This document shows positions 24,600-36,849 of a DNA stretch of 64,000 bases, piece by piece. A program made the translations under genes and the position numbers. The DNA comes from Ampelocalamus luodianensis. Taxonomy: Eukaryota > Streptophyta > Magnoliopsida > Poales > Poaceae. The stretch is from positions 9,032,407 to 9,096,406 of the forward strand of contig CM070623.1 in assembly GCA_036346255.1 (NCBI GenBank). The letters are read 5' to 3'. A model generated the notes under the pieces. That model worked only from the letters and a program-made list of their open reading frames with translations. It did no database searches and was not told the origin of the DNA. Position 1 is the first letter of the stretch, and the number at the start of each line of letters is the position of its first letter.

Positions 24600-25270
24600 C
24601 AAGTTGAGACGCTGAAATTCCGCGCGAAGTGCAAAGTTGTCGCTCTTGGATCATTAAAGTATTGCAATACACCTTTCGGCTAAGTGCATCGGCAACCACA
24701 TTGGCCTTGCCGGGTGATATCAATACCCATGTCATAATCTTTGATCAATTCCAACCATCTCCTTTGCCCGAGGTTCAGATCCGGTGGGTGAACAGTATTT
24801 CAAGCTCTTGTGATCGAATACACCTCACGCAAGTTACCGATCGATAATGCCGCCAAATCTTGAGTGCATGAACCACAAAGCAGCAAGCTCTAGATCATGG
24901 GTGGGATAGTTGAGCTCATGAGGTCTTAATCGCTGGATGCATAGGCAAATCGCCTTGCCTTCCCGCATAAGAACACATCCAAGACCACGACGAGAGCATC
25001 GCAATAAATATCGAAGCTCTTGTGGATATCGGGAAGAGTGAGGATCAATGAAGTCAATCGCCGTTTGAGCTCCTGAAAGCTCTCATCACAAGCAGAGGAC
25101 CACACAAACTTCTTGTCCTTCTTGAGCAATTCAGTCATCGGCTTTGCGATTTTGGAGAAGTTCTCGATAAAGCGGCGGTAGTAGCCTGCTAAACCAAGAA
25201 AACTCCGCACATCAGTGACTGACTTGGGCTGACCCCAAGATAGAACATCGCTGACTTTGCTGGGGTCCAC
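24600..25270 (-). pseudogene. Gypsy RNase H and RT connection region, broken
   Basis: From 25270 downwards the minus strand reads DPSKVSDVLSWGQPKSVTDV, RSFLGLAGYYRRFIENFSKI and AKPMTELLKKDKKFVWSSAC, the conserved RT thumb and connection, then LTLPDIHKSFDIYCDA, which leads into RNase H. Frame is lost near 24950. Later RNase H blocks are visible only as pieces. Confidence 0.9.
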
Positions 25271-25930
25271 AGCTACGCTCCAACTGAAAGAACATGGCCC
25301 AAGAATGCCACTTCCTTCAACCAGAACTCACATTTGCTGAACTTTGCATATAGCTGATGTTCCCGCAATTTGCCCAAAACAATCTTCAGATGCTCAGCAT
25401 GCTCTGCTTCAGTCTTGGAATAGATAAGAATATCATCAATAAAGACCACCACAAATTTATCCAAATACTCCATGAATATCGAATTCATAAGGTTCATGAA
25501 CAAAGTCGAGCATTGGTTAGACCGAAAGACATGACGGTGTACTCGCATGACCCATAACGAGTAGTGAAAGCCGTCTTCGAATATCCTCTTATCGATCCTC
25601 GACTGATGATACCCCATTCTCAAATCAATCTTTGAGAACACTGGCTCCGATCAACGATCGAACAGATCATCGATGCGGGCAAAGGATATTTGTTCTTCAC
25701 CGTCACCTCATTGAGAGGACGGTAATCAACACACATGCGCAAAGTCTTGTCCTTCTTCTTCACAAAGATCACCGACAACCCCAAGGAGATGAACTAGGAC
25801 GGATGAAACCTTTCGCTGGAGCTCACCAAGTCCGCTTCTTCAACTCTTCTAGCTTATTGGGAGGCATCCGACACGCGCCTTCAAATCGGAGCGCACCGGC
25901 AGCAACTCAATGACAAACTCAAGGTCTCGA
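25271..25930 (-). pseudogene. Gypsy reverse transcriptase, frameshifted
   Basis: The catalytic block reads KFVVVFIDDILIYSKTEAEH, with the FIDDI form of the YxDD box at 25429-25443, followed by LREHQLYAKFSKCEFWLKEV and AFLGHVLSVGA. Upstream, KIDLRMGYHQ is followed by a scrambled stretch in place of the usual substrate-binding segment, explained by short deletions in CG-rich codons. Confidence 0.92.
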
Positions 25931-26199
25931 ATCGAGGCATCCTGTAAATCATCGGGAAAACATCCTCAACTCACAAACAATGGAACCTCCCGAATTTTCA
26001 AAGTCGGCTTTGCTACAAGTGCACAAAGGTGCGACCCTTGCATTGCGGGGAAAACCGACTGTTCGCCATAACGGTTGGTGAGGAAACCATCTTCTTGGCA
26101 CAATCGACCGTCCCAAATGTTGGGACAACCAATCCATGCCATGAATCACATCCGCACTCGAACCGAAAGCGAATAAGGTTTGCCAAAAATCCCACTCCC

Positions 26200-26400
26200 T
26201 TGACTATGATAGGAACATCCCGACATCAGAAATCGCCTCTCATTTCCGACCCGAGAGCGGATGAGCAAAGGAACTTCCAAAGGAACACAAGTGAAGACCA
26301 CTAGCAGCAGCAAATGATCTTGAAATAAAGAATGCGATGCTCCAGAATCAAATAATACCGCAGCAGACGAGAATTAACAAGAAGTGTACCCATCACGACA
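26200..26400 (-). pseudogene. Gypsy aspartic protease region
   Basis: The minus-strand frame reads VLFDSGASHSLF, with the retroviral-type active site DSGA encoded at 26338-26349. Downstream text is frameshifted. The position between gag and RT fits gypsy order. Confidence 0.8.
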
Positions 26401-26429
26401 TCCGCGCCTCCGAGCCTCCTCACCGAAAG

Positions 26430-27470
26430 GTGGTTGACCCGACATTGCCGCACTCGGGCTTCGGATCATCTTATGGTCGGTGGATGACCACTCCCGCCCG
26501 CGCCCTCCATTAGGACGCAGGGGCTGCAACACTCGAGGGCGAGCATTCGCATAATGGCCCTTGTTGTGGCAAAAAACAAGTAACCGGCCGCCGGATTGCG
26601 AGGCCGCTCTGTGGCCGGATCGCAGCGCACGTGGCTGAAACACGGCTGCGCGTGGACGAGAGCTGGTGCGATGGCCTCGGCGCCGGTGGAGCAAAAGAAC
26701 GGGCCATCGTGCCGCCCACCGAGGACGAGTGAGGCCGGTGTGAGCGATCGATGCGCTCCCATTTGCGCTATGGACTCGCCAGCGCTTTGCCTTATGCTCA
26801 AGAACAATGACCTTATCTACCAAGGCACGAAAGTCGGAAGTCCACAATGAGACACTGTCCCGCAGCTCCTGACAAGCCATCCATAAACTTCTCTGCTTAG
26901 CCTCATCCGAGGCCACCTCCTGGAGCATAACGAGCCAAATGATTGAACTCGCATGAGATACTCAAATCCGATTTGCGCCCTTGCTTGAGCGCGAGGAACT
27001 CCTTCTTCTTGCCTTCATCAGCCATCCGGGATGTGGGCCCGACGAAAAGCGATCGAACTCCTCCCACGCGACCACATGGCGCGGCCGCATGGCGAGATAG
27101 TTCTCCCACCATGAGAGTGCTGCGCCCTCAAGCCGGTGGGACGCGAAGAGTGCCTTATCTCGTGCTCGCATCGAGCTATGTTGAGCTTCGCTCAATCATG
27201 CGCAGCCAATCATCCGCATCGAGAGGGTCCTCGAGCGGAGAAAGTCGGCGGCGCAGTGCGGAGGAACTCGCAAGTCCCCGCGAGTCCGGTGGCCGCCACC
27301 ACCGCAGGAGTGGAGGTATTCCTAGCAATAACCTCCAAGATGCGCGTCGGTCCATGCGGTTTCGCTCGATCCGAGCGAGAACCTCACCATGGTCGAGGAG
27401 GGGAAGCTCTCATCATGACCACCTGCTGACGCCACGCGTTCTCCCGCCATCCTGTTTCACTAAGACAAGT
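26430..27470 (-). pseudogene. Gypsy gag, frameshifted
   Basis: Retrotransposon gag blocks in order on the minus strand: ALFASHRLEGAALSWWENYL, KKKEFLALKQGRKSDLS, FNHLARYAP, EVASDEAKQR and ALVDKVIVLEHKAK. A zinc-knuckle remnant VFCHNKGHYANAR lies near 26560-26595; its first Cys falls in another frame and its last Cys is replaced by Arg. At least three frame changes occur. Confidence 0.9.
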
Positions 27471-27863
27471 TAACAATAGCCGAAAAACACGAAGTCGATA
27501 ACCCACTGCAAATAACTTACTAAAGCACAAAACAAACACAAGACTTTTAAGTTACAAAACCATTTGACAAAAATCGACACTTAGCAACTCATACATATCT
27601 TACCCTTATGCTCCCACAAATTTTAATTAGACTAATTCTCTATGGCTCTCCCAAAGACTGATTCTACCGGTAGTAACTATCTTTTGAAAGGAAAGAAAGA
27701 AACCAAGTTTTAAACTCAAATTAGAGTAAGATGAGAGTAGAAGGCTAAGATAGGTAAGGAGTAAAATCTGAGAATCGCTTAGGTTTTCATAAACCCTTTT
27801 ATACTTTGAAATTAAGCTTTTTCAAAATATCCTAAGGACGACTATGCTTGGGTTACTACGGTC

Positions 27864-27881
27864 GAATGGCTCGATACCAAC
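27864..27881 (-). other. Primer-binding site of the gypsy element
   Basis: Just inside the 5' LTR the minus strand reads TTGGTATCGAGCCATTCG. This fits the usual initiator-Met tRNA complement TGGTATCAGAGCCA except for one missing A. Confidence 0.75.
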
Positions 27882-27883
27882 TT

Positions 27884-30800
27884 TGTGAGGACCCAGCTTA
27901 TTTGGCTTGTAATGCTTAACCAACCACCGTCCTATCATCACAAATCAAATAAATCGATCCTCGAGATATGTATACTTCCCGAGCAAGTATTCACACCTCG
28001 GTACAAAATTAGACATCAACTCCATTCCAAACATAGAGTCCAAACACTACACTACTAACGGAAGATAAACAAATAGTAGAGTTATTACGCACAAAGGCCG
28101 ACAGTGCCACGAGGTACACAAATAACAAGAACGACAATGAAGCAAAAGTGCCATAAGATGGCTATAAACAAAGCCAATCGTGCCTCCAACCCACAAGGCA
28201 TCCGACCGGACCGCCAAGTCTAGTCGTCCACGAAACGGCAACACACCACGTAAGTGAGGCCCTTGGGGCTCACCTTCTTCCTCTGCAACAAAAACATTAA
28301 GCAAAGCACCGAGTACAAAGATTGTCTTTGTACCCGCAAGACAGACGTGTGAACTAGCGCACTGTCCCATAAGCTACATGCAGCTTATTTGGTGGAGGCC
28401 ATATGTTTCATTTGCATAAAGCCAATTTTCATTTGCAATAAGGTAATACAGCTTTTAAAGGCAAGTTTGCAATTCATTTTTAAGATTGAAATAACAAGAA
28501 GGATATTAATAACAAAAGCGAAAGATAAACAACCTAGAAGTGACTATCCCAATAGTCACCATTAACAATAGCACGAATCTCGATTCGTACCACCCATCAA
28601 GTTTTAATTTAAATGTTGTAGTCTAACTCTTGAAAAGCTTACCCAAGCGTGTCCATCACCTAGACGAGGCTATTCGAATAGTTTTTAACCTGCAGGTGTA
28701 CCACTGCATCCACACTTGCATCGCCTTAAGCCAAAGCACACTTCCGAAGGTATCTTTGCACGGCTAAGTCCTACGAGACTTTTTCCAATATTGTGTATTA
28801 ACTACGAGCCGCTCGTATGGATAGAAATCCATACGCTTACATGGTAAAGCCGAAAAGACAACTACCCACTCAGATAAAGCTTTTGGACAACTACCATGCT
28901 CCCAACACCATCCCTCCCGCGACCTCCCGCGACCGGAGCCAATACACGCCAAAGTACTAGGTCAAGAGAGGTCCCATATACTCTAGTGTGGTTAGCACGC
29001 CGAAATGCCTGGATAAAAATTCACTCACAAGATGTTCGGTCCTTAATTGACCCGGGCACCTTTCCAGTCACACCCAACAGATCACACCAATCTTACCATT
29101 GTGCCCGCGTCTAAATCGTTTTTGTTTTCAGTTTTAGTTTTGCAATGAACAAAGCACACGATGGATCATAAGAACAATAATAATTTTATGTGATCAAAAT
29201 CATCGACTAAGTCGATGATCGCCCAATTCTACCGGAAGCTAAGCATGTCTAAGCAAATTGACCCGGATCTACTAAGTGACAAGAGATCATCCAGCGACCT
29301 CTAATCACAGCAAATAACCTAGGCTCAGGTAGTAGAGATCAATATTTTGTCTACAGGATATGCAACTACGGATTTAACTAATCAATTTAACACAAATTAA
29401 GCAATGCATACATACAGCTGAAACAAAATATTAGATTTTAAAATACTGGGATTATTATGATCAAACTGCTTGCCTGGCTGCTGTTGCTCAGAATGCTCAA
29501 CTCATGGTACAGATCGCTCGTGGTTACCGCAAATGTCGAAGCCTAACGATTGAACAAATAACAGCGAATAAGAACGAATAACACCGACCAAACTCAAACA
29601 TATAACAACAAAACATACCAAAACTCACACAGCAACCTAAGCATGATCTAACATATTTTTAGAAACAGAGAATAGTTTATTTTAAGTTATTACGAATTTT
29701 CCATGAATTTTCTAAGCTAAAAACACAACAAGACACTAGTTAATTACTTAACCAACTTTCATAAACAGAAACAGTATCTAAAACCTATCCTGATAATTAG
29801 TATACTGAAAATGGAATTTTACAGAATTGGGTTCATTGAGTTTGGACAATTATTGAAAGAGATATACATTTTCTAATTTGGAGATTACATTCTACAACAT
29901 TAAATTAATTAACAGATTTTTGATACAGGGACAAGGTTGACACTAATTTTAGTAAATAGTACATTTAAAATGAAAATTAACAGCACTGGTTTCATGCAAT
30001 TTGGATAAGAATTGAATTAGTTATGCATTTTCTAAGTTTAATTGAATTAACAGCGCAACAGAAAAGCATTTCAGAAATACTAAAGCATTTAAATCTTTTT
30101 CTACCCACAGCTATCTAGCCCCAGACATCGACAATGGGCCAATAAAGGTGCTCGACCAGACGATCGCCACTGAAGGTGACGTCGAAGGCGTATTCAGAGA
30201 ATACGTCTTCGCCTTACCCAAGTGCAAACCTAACATACTCTCACAGAGAAATACGCTTACCGATAGAGAAAACGATTACGAGCTACACAACCACTAATCG
30301 ACAAAGATGGACCCACATGGCAATGACTCGAGAACAAATAACGGCCGGATTAAAGATTCTCTAAACGTGATTAGCCAATAGGCCCAAGTCGAGACTCAAA
30401 CTAGACATGATTAGAGTTAAACTAATCATCACCGGCGCTCACCGCGCAAGACGGAACGGCGCGCGCGCCGCAGTGATCTAGCTAACGGTGGTTTCGGGCG
30501 AGAGTGGTACCTTCGGGTTCACCGCGTCCTTGCGAACATGATGACGGTGACCGGACTCCGAGGATGCCGGCGCGCGTGCGCGAACGAGGCGAGAAGAAGG
30601 TGCGGCTTCCGCGAGAGGACGCGACAAGCTTCTAGAAGACTCGAAGGTGCGCATAAGCTCCGTCTTGACACCGTGATCAACAAGCACAAGATGACACCGA
30701 CGAAGAGGACCGAGGCGACGGAATTGCTACGGCGGCACCGAGCTTGAGAAGAACCGCCGCACGCCCTCAACGATGCACCAAAGATGAAGATGAAGCCATC

Positions 30801-32015
30801 ATTAGATTCGCGGCATCGCGCGATCCAAAGGGACCAAGTGACGGTTAGAGACTCACCGAACGCAATTGAGCTTGCGAGCCGAGCGCCGGGTCGAAGACGC
30901 ACGGTCGCCGAGCAATTCACCGGACGACAAGGATCCGAATGGGCAAAATAGAGGCGGCGATGAACGAGGACCACGATGGCGCGTCGCGAATCAAGGCGGC
31001 ACTAACACTGATGTCGCCATTGGCTTCAACTCCGCCGAGACAAAGAAACGGCGAGAAATCACGAGGAAGCAAGCGAGAGAAAGTGGGTGAGCTCAAAGGC
31101 TTTATGAAGTCACGCGATGCCTCCCACCGACACGATGGCAAAAGGTGGCGCGACGCAGGTACGTGGCACCCATGCGCGAACGCCGCGAGCTCGGTGAGGT
31201 GCGGAGAAGACGAGGCGACATCGACAGTGGGGTCCATGTCGGCGATCGTGACAAGGCGGTGCGAGACGGGTCCGATGCGCGCGATGAGCTGGTTTAACTC
31301 GATCAAGATTGTGCTGACCGCTAGATCTGAGATGGACGGCTGATATTGGTGTATGCATTCGGACAGGTCGACGCGACACGCAATATGGACCGTGCGATCT
31401 TCATCGAACGGCTGACAGCCATCGGGCTCGCACGGTGCGACTAGGTGGTGCGACCGAGTCAAGTGGTGCGGGTCGGACTCGAGTCGGAGGTTGGGTCCGA
31501 GCCCGATAAACAGTGATTTCAGGTTTGATTTTCAAAAGGCTGAGAAGGTTTGAGGAATTTTTAGACGTAGCTCCTGAGCTCCAAAAATTCCGAAATGTTT
31601 ATGGTAGCTAACTGGAACAGAGGACTCCCTTGTGTAATTTTTCCAGAGTTCTCATGCATTAGATTTCTCCCAAGAAAATTCACAAGTCTCTTTGCTTAAG
31701 GGTTTGACCAGATTTCTAAACTGGTTTGACTTGGGCATTTGAAATAGCAACTAAAATCTAAAAATTGTGAAATAATTCAGGAGGTAGATAGGATGATCAA
31801 GATAATAGGAAAAATAATTTCAGAAGATGATCACAAGTTTGAAAGCTAAGAATTTGCTGATAACAATTTCTATCCACAAGAATTTAATTCTAGAAAATGG
31901 AAATTGCTAGGGAAAATTTGGAAAACCTCCAAATGATTTGATGAGACAACAAAAGTTTTTATTTCTCCTCAAAATTTTACATTGGAAATACAAACCCTAA
32001 GTTAGGGCTGTTACA
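27884..32015 (-). repeat. 5' LTR of the gypsy element (right copy)
   Basis: TGTGAGGACCC at the left end and GGGCTGTTACA at the right, 4132 bp against 4118 bp for the partner. It borders the PBS on its left, which identifies it as the 5' LTR of a minus-strand element. Confidence 0.92.
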
Positions 32016-33854
32016 CCGACCCACAGTTCTATCGTCCGCCATCAACCAATAGAGCAATGGCAACCAAAAGAAAAGTGACAAACCTTATGCAACAAAATAA
32101 AGTTAGAGTAAAGAAGATTGACGTCAGATTTCGGGAAGATCATCGAGGTTCCCAAACCAGCCTAAGTTAGTCGACACCGTCTCACATCTAGTGGGTTTCA
32201 TCACCCGACAATTTTAGAAATCCGACACCCATATTATACTGATTTACCTGAACCACAGAAAATCCGACGAACAATATTCTTTTAACAAATGGACCAAACC
32301 CAAATAATCCTTAGTGAGAGCCAAATAGATAGGGCAAGGGTAAAATGAGAATGTACAGGCCATAGAAACAATCCATTGAAGCCCCTCTGCATCGTAAACC
32401 TTCTCCCCCACATAGAGCCTCACAAATCAAAAGCCCCTCATTTCTTTTCCCCCAGCCGAGAGCAAAGCCAAAAGCAACCAACAAAGCACCAACATGCCTC
32501 CTACTGCCACCAAAAGAGCAAACATCACCCACCATAGCAAGCCACTGCCTCCACAAAGCAAAGAAGCAAGATCAAGCTAGCACAAGCTCACTGCCACCAC
32601 AGCCACCAGAGAGCAAGCCCAACATCCCAACCCACCATTGCCACAACCCAAACACCCACAGAGAGATAGCGAAGGAGAAGGGGAGCAAAGGAGACGGGGA
32701 AGACCGACGGCAGGGATGACAAGAGGTGACCTAAAACTGACAACAACAACCAAGCCGACCAAGACAACAAGGACCAGAAAGAATCGGCATCGACCACCGA
32801 GGACCAAGTCAAGCCAAGAAGAACACAGGAGAGCACCATGACCACCTCAGTAGCCAAGCACTACCATCCCTTTTTCCCAAAACCGACCAAGATAACAGAG
32901 GTAAACCCACCATTTCTCCCCCACTTTTCTTATTGCCCCATCCGAACCCCCACCGTATGAACTTAGCCTTGCATAGAGGACCTGCCACAACAACCCCAGC
33001 CTCCTCAACCAATCCATCACAGAACACCCACCTTAGCCCACATCATTCATCACCCGCATCACAGAGCAAGGGGAGGGAACAGGATCGAGAAGGTAGAGTA
33101 GTAGTATACCTCAGTGCAACTGCAGCAAAACCACGACCAAGGCAATAGCTCACCCCAACACCATTCACCATGCACATGCATAGATAAAAATCAACAAACA
33201 TCAACTCACATCAGTAAAAGCAATCAAGCTCAAGCTCTTAAAACCCAAGCAGCAAGAAGGGGAAGAAAGGGGGGGTTAGTCAAGTCCAGTAGTAGGGCCA
33301 AGCCGGGCGACGCAGGAGAGGTGGCACTGGCGGCCGAAGGACGAGCCGGTGACCAAGCTGGGCCAAGCCGAGCCGGTAGGAGACGCCCGCGCGTGGGGGA
33401 GACGGGGCCGAGCCGCATAAGGGGCTAGAGGCGAGTGAGGGCGTGTGCTCAGGTACACGGGCATGCGCGTCGGTGGCCTAGCTCATGGGGCCAAGCGTAG
33501 GGAGGCGCTGGAGGGCCGAGCGAGGGAACGGCGCACGGGCCGGAGCACAGGGGCGAGCGCGAGCGGGCATGGCAATGTCGGCAACCAAGCCAGGAAGGAG
33601 CCGGGTGCGGGAGGCGCAGGGGAGGCCAGCGGCACTGCGCGGCACTGTGGGAAAATTCGGCCAGAGCAAGCTCTAGGAAGGAGAAAAATGGAGGAGAAAG
33701 AATGGGGAATGGAGGTAAGGAATGAGGAAGAGAGCTAGGGAGAGGTGTTCGGGTGGAATGGATAAGGGAGAGAGAAAGATTAGGGAGGGGATTTGGTGAA
33801 AAGGGATTAGGGAAAGGGTTTGGTAGGAGAGATTAGGAAAATAAGAGTAGAAAT
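32016..33854. other. Older repeat-like sequence, no gene supported
   Basis: Low-complexity and GC-skewed sequence (about 32,400-33,450 has open frames on both strands, 33,650-33,850 is purine-rich GGGA/AGGA). It continues after the copia insertion at 45653. With 45653-47277 it looks like one older LTR-type repeat ending GGGGTGCCACA, but its left end could not be fixed. Confidence 0.4.
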
Positions 33855-34119
33855 TGTTGAGGAACCGTCGCTGGCGAGTCCAGTCCGATCGATAACCTCG
33901 TAGACAAACTCAGAATCGTAAGAACAATGCATGAACACAAGAACAGAATAAGAGATAGAACACAGAGATGTAGGGGGACTTCTTGCTTCTCTTTATTCAT
34001 TCATCCATCGATCAATCCTTTACAATGAATAGCACCCCCTATTTATAGGCTACGACCCTGCTAGGGTTTGGGATGAGGAGCTCACCTTGGGCCGTGTCCG
34101 CACTGGGCCCGGCTTAACA
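33855..34119 (-). repeat. 3' LTR of the copia element
   Basis: 265 bp. On its right the minus strand shows GTGCCCAAGGGAG immediately before the LTR, a plausible polypurine tract, which makes this the 3' LTR. Confidence 0.9.
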
Positions 34120-34479
34120 CTCCCTTGGGCACTCATCCTTCATGTCCATGCCTCGTCAAAACTCCATAAAAACACAAGGGGAAAATTTGGAGAAAGAGTA
34201 CATGATACACGCTCACTGCGATGCACGAATCGCCTCATTAAAACCTTAGCCGAGAAATTTCAGAAAACTCGTCAAGGGAAAAGAGTACAATCCACCCAAT
34301 TTCATTTAATCTCCTGGATTTATTCTTTGGGTACTGATCTTCATGATCAAGCTTTAATAATGAGTTCGTGAAGGTTCTCCCCGACTCTACACTTCTCTAA
34401 GTCTCATCATTCCAATTCACGTATGCATCTTTCAAAGATAGACGCTGAAAGTGACTTAGTGAATAAATCTGCAAGATTC

Positions 34480-34790
34480 TCACATGACTTAATATGCAAG
34501 ACTTTGATTTCGCTTCATCTTTTGCAATTCATGAGCATAGAAGAACTTGGGGGTTGATATGCTTTGTGAGAGGACTCTTCACATAACCCATCTGCACTTG
34601 TGCAACACAAGCTGCATTATCTTCATAGATAATATTGGGGGTTTGCGCGGTATTCGATCCACATAACTGCTGGATGTGGTAAATCATCCACCAAAGCCAA
34701 GAGCATTCACGTGCGGCCTCGTACAGCACTATTATTTCTGAGTTGTTCGTCGAAGTTGATACCATGCTTTGCTTAGACGATTTTTATGGA
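34480..34790 (-). pseudogene. Copia RNase H, broken
   Basis: The minus strand reads NNSEIIVLYEAARECSWLWW, then IIYEDNAACVAQVQMGYVKS and the partial block TKHINPQ (usual form TKHI.PK). These are diagnostic C-terminal RNase H blocks of copia polyproteins. Confidence 0.88.
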
Positions 34791-35099
34791 ATTACGGTTC
34801 CACCACATAGGAATACATAGCCTGTTTGCTATTTAGCTGTATGCGGGTCCTACAAGTACCCATTATCTGCATTGCCATTCATAGTTAAGTCTTTATTCTT
34901 TCTGTAGAACAGACCAAGATCTTTGCTTCCTTAGAGGTATCGGAACATGTCCTTTATTCCCTACCAATGCCTTTGGTAGGTTCTGCACTATACCTTGCTA
35001 GTAGGTTTATGGCAAATGCAATGCCCGGTCTAGTATAGTTTGCTCAATACATGAGTGTTTCTGTTACACTTAAGTGTGGGAATTCTGGTCCCAGGACTT

Positions 35100-35760
35100 C
35101 CTCTCCCTCGTCTTTAGGTCTGTACGGGTCTTTGTCTTGCTGCAAAGATCTCCCGACCATTGGCACTTTCAAAGGGGTATGCCTTTGTAAAGTCGAACAT
35201 TTCTAACACCTTCTGAGTGTAGGCTGACTGATGCACTAATATCCCTTCAGGGGCATGCTCAAGCTGCAAACCTAAGCAATATTTGGTTTTACCCAAACCT
35301 TTCATTTCGGACTCCGACTCCAGGTAAGAGCTTGCTTTCTTAATATCCTTCAGGGTTCCGATGATATTCAGATCATCTTCATACACTGAGATTATACAAA
35401 ATCCATTCTAGGATCGTCGTATAAAAACACAAAGATTATTATCATTGTTCGTGTAGCCTTTCTTGCATAGAAAGTCGCTTCAAGCGATTATACCACATTC
35501 TGCCTGATTGATTAAGTTCGTACAATGACTTTCTGAGTTTCACACTGTACATATTTCTATTTGCTCTGTTTTGATTCGGGACAGTAATACATTCAGGTAT
35601 CTTCATATAAATGTCCGAATCTAATATTTTATAAAGGTATGCTAGTACCCCATCCATCAATTTCACTTCTAACTTCAAGTTCACTGCCATTGAGATAAAT
35701 ATTTAAAAAGGAGTTCCGCCCATGACCGGGGAATAGGTTTCTTCATAATCATCTTCTGGA
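35100..35760 (-). pseudogene. Copia reverse transcriptase, broken
   Basis: The minus strand reads VKLRKSLYELNQSGRMWYNR (usually LYGLKQ.PR.WY), followed after a frame break by MYEDDLNIIGTLKDI, where YEDD stands in place of the usual YVDD, and by EMKGLGKTKYCLGLQLEH. These match copia RT blocks in order. Confidence 0.9.
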
Positions 35761-36510
35761 TGTCCAGTGAAAACTTGTACAACAAGCCTTGCTTCTTTTC
35801 ATTTCTCTTTCGAACAAATACCCACTTATACCCTACGGGGTGCACAAGGGGAGACGTGCGACTTACATGCCCAAACGTCTTTCTTTTATTTGGAGAGAAT
35901 AATTCAGTTTCTATTGCCTTCTCCCAATCTTCTCAATCTGATGTTTTCTTTCATTTAGCGAGCGATGCAGGATCTGAATCAAGATTGATGATTGCGGCAA
36001 GTTTCTTTGCAAAGTAAATGTCGACATTGGCTGTTGTCATATTCAAAGATTCTCCCGAGGTCATAAAGTTTATAACTATTTCTTCAAAGGGCAATTCTTC
36101 TAATGCTTCTACTTGCTCACCGCTGCTTCCAATTGCGGGGCAAGTCCCTTTAGTTTTTTTTCAGCTCCGATGTGTACGCACACATCCCTGCTGATGTCTC
36201 CCTTCATGGGGATGCTCACTTCGTATGCCTTTTCAAAGGTTCCATACCGATGCCAGTCTCAACTGCTCCCCTTTGGTTCGGGCACTTGGTGATCGGTGTG
36301 TCAAGTCCTTCTTATCCTTTTTCACCAGCGCCCCTGTTACTTTGGATTCGAGGGACCGGAGTTCTCGCCCTTTTATTCCGAGGCCTCTGGACGGATTAGG
36401 ATACCTTCAATGGTATTTCAACCCTCTCCGTGCATTGCTTGCGAGCAAATGCTACTTATTCACGCTCTTTAAATCACTAAAGTGTCCGCAGCTTGATTCG
36501 CTAATACTTG

Positions 36511-36700
36511 CAAATCAATTATCTTCGGACTTCAATTGTCTTCTAGACTTCAATTCAATTATCTTATCTTCCGACCGCAATTATCTTCTGGACTTCTCTA
36601 TTTGCTTCACTAGTGCTCGGGTCATATGCATAGATTTTAATTATCTTGTTGACTTCAAATGTCTTCTAGACTTCAATTATTTCTCGACATTATTATCAAG
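36511..36700. repeat. Degenerate short repeat in the copia pol hinge region
   Basis: About six variants of GACTTCAATTATCTTCTG, spaced 15-40 bp. The segment lies between integrase and RT of the copia element, where a Ser/Pro-rich linker is normal. Confidence 0.6.
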
Positions 36701-36849
36701 GGTTGATTTCCTCCCCCTAATCGCGAATGACTATCAGCGAATCGGGCATTATGCAAATCTCCAGTCATAGGGTCCAAATACTTGATTATGGATGCTGTCT
36801 CATAACCAACGATATCCCGCATTTCTGAGAAGACACAATGTAGTTCGCT

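Larger units (their letters stand above)
19011..32015 (-). mobile_element. Ty3/gypsy LTR retrotransposon, 13.0 kb, minus strand
   Basis: Two LTRs of about 4.1 kb (19011-23128 and 27884-32015) flank a 4.75-kb internal region. Read on the minus strand the order is 5' LTR, PBS, gag, protease, reverse transcriptase, RNase H, integrase, PPT, 3' LTR, the Ty3/gypsy order. LTR termini are TGTGAGGACC...GGGCTGTTACA in plus-strand reading. The right flank starts CCGAC and the left flank ends CCGA, consistent with a 5-bp target duplication if 3 bases were lost at the left junction. All coding domains carry frameshifts, so as sequenced it is not autonomous. Confidence 0.93.

Noticed and set aside
32311..33738. 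Several frames of 60-104 codons on both strands
   Set aside because: Low complexity, overlapping, no domain. Lies in repeat-like DNA between two retrotransposons.
36172..36770. Plus-strand frame of 181 codons
   Set aside because: It is the opposite strand of copia pol and its composition follows the short repeat at 36511-36700.
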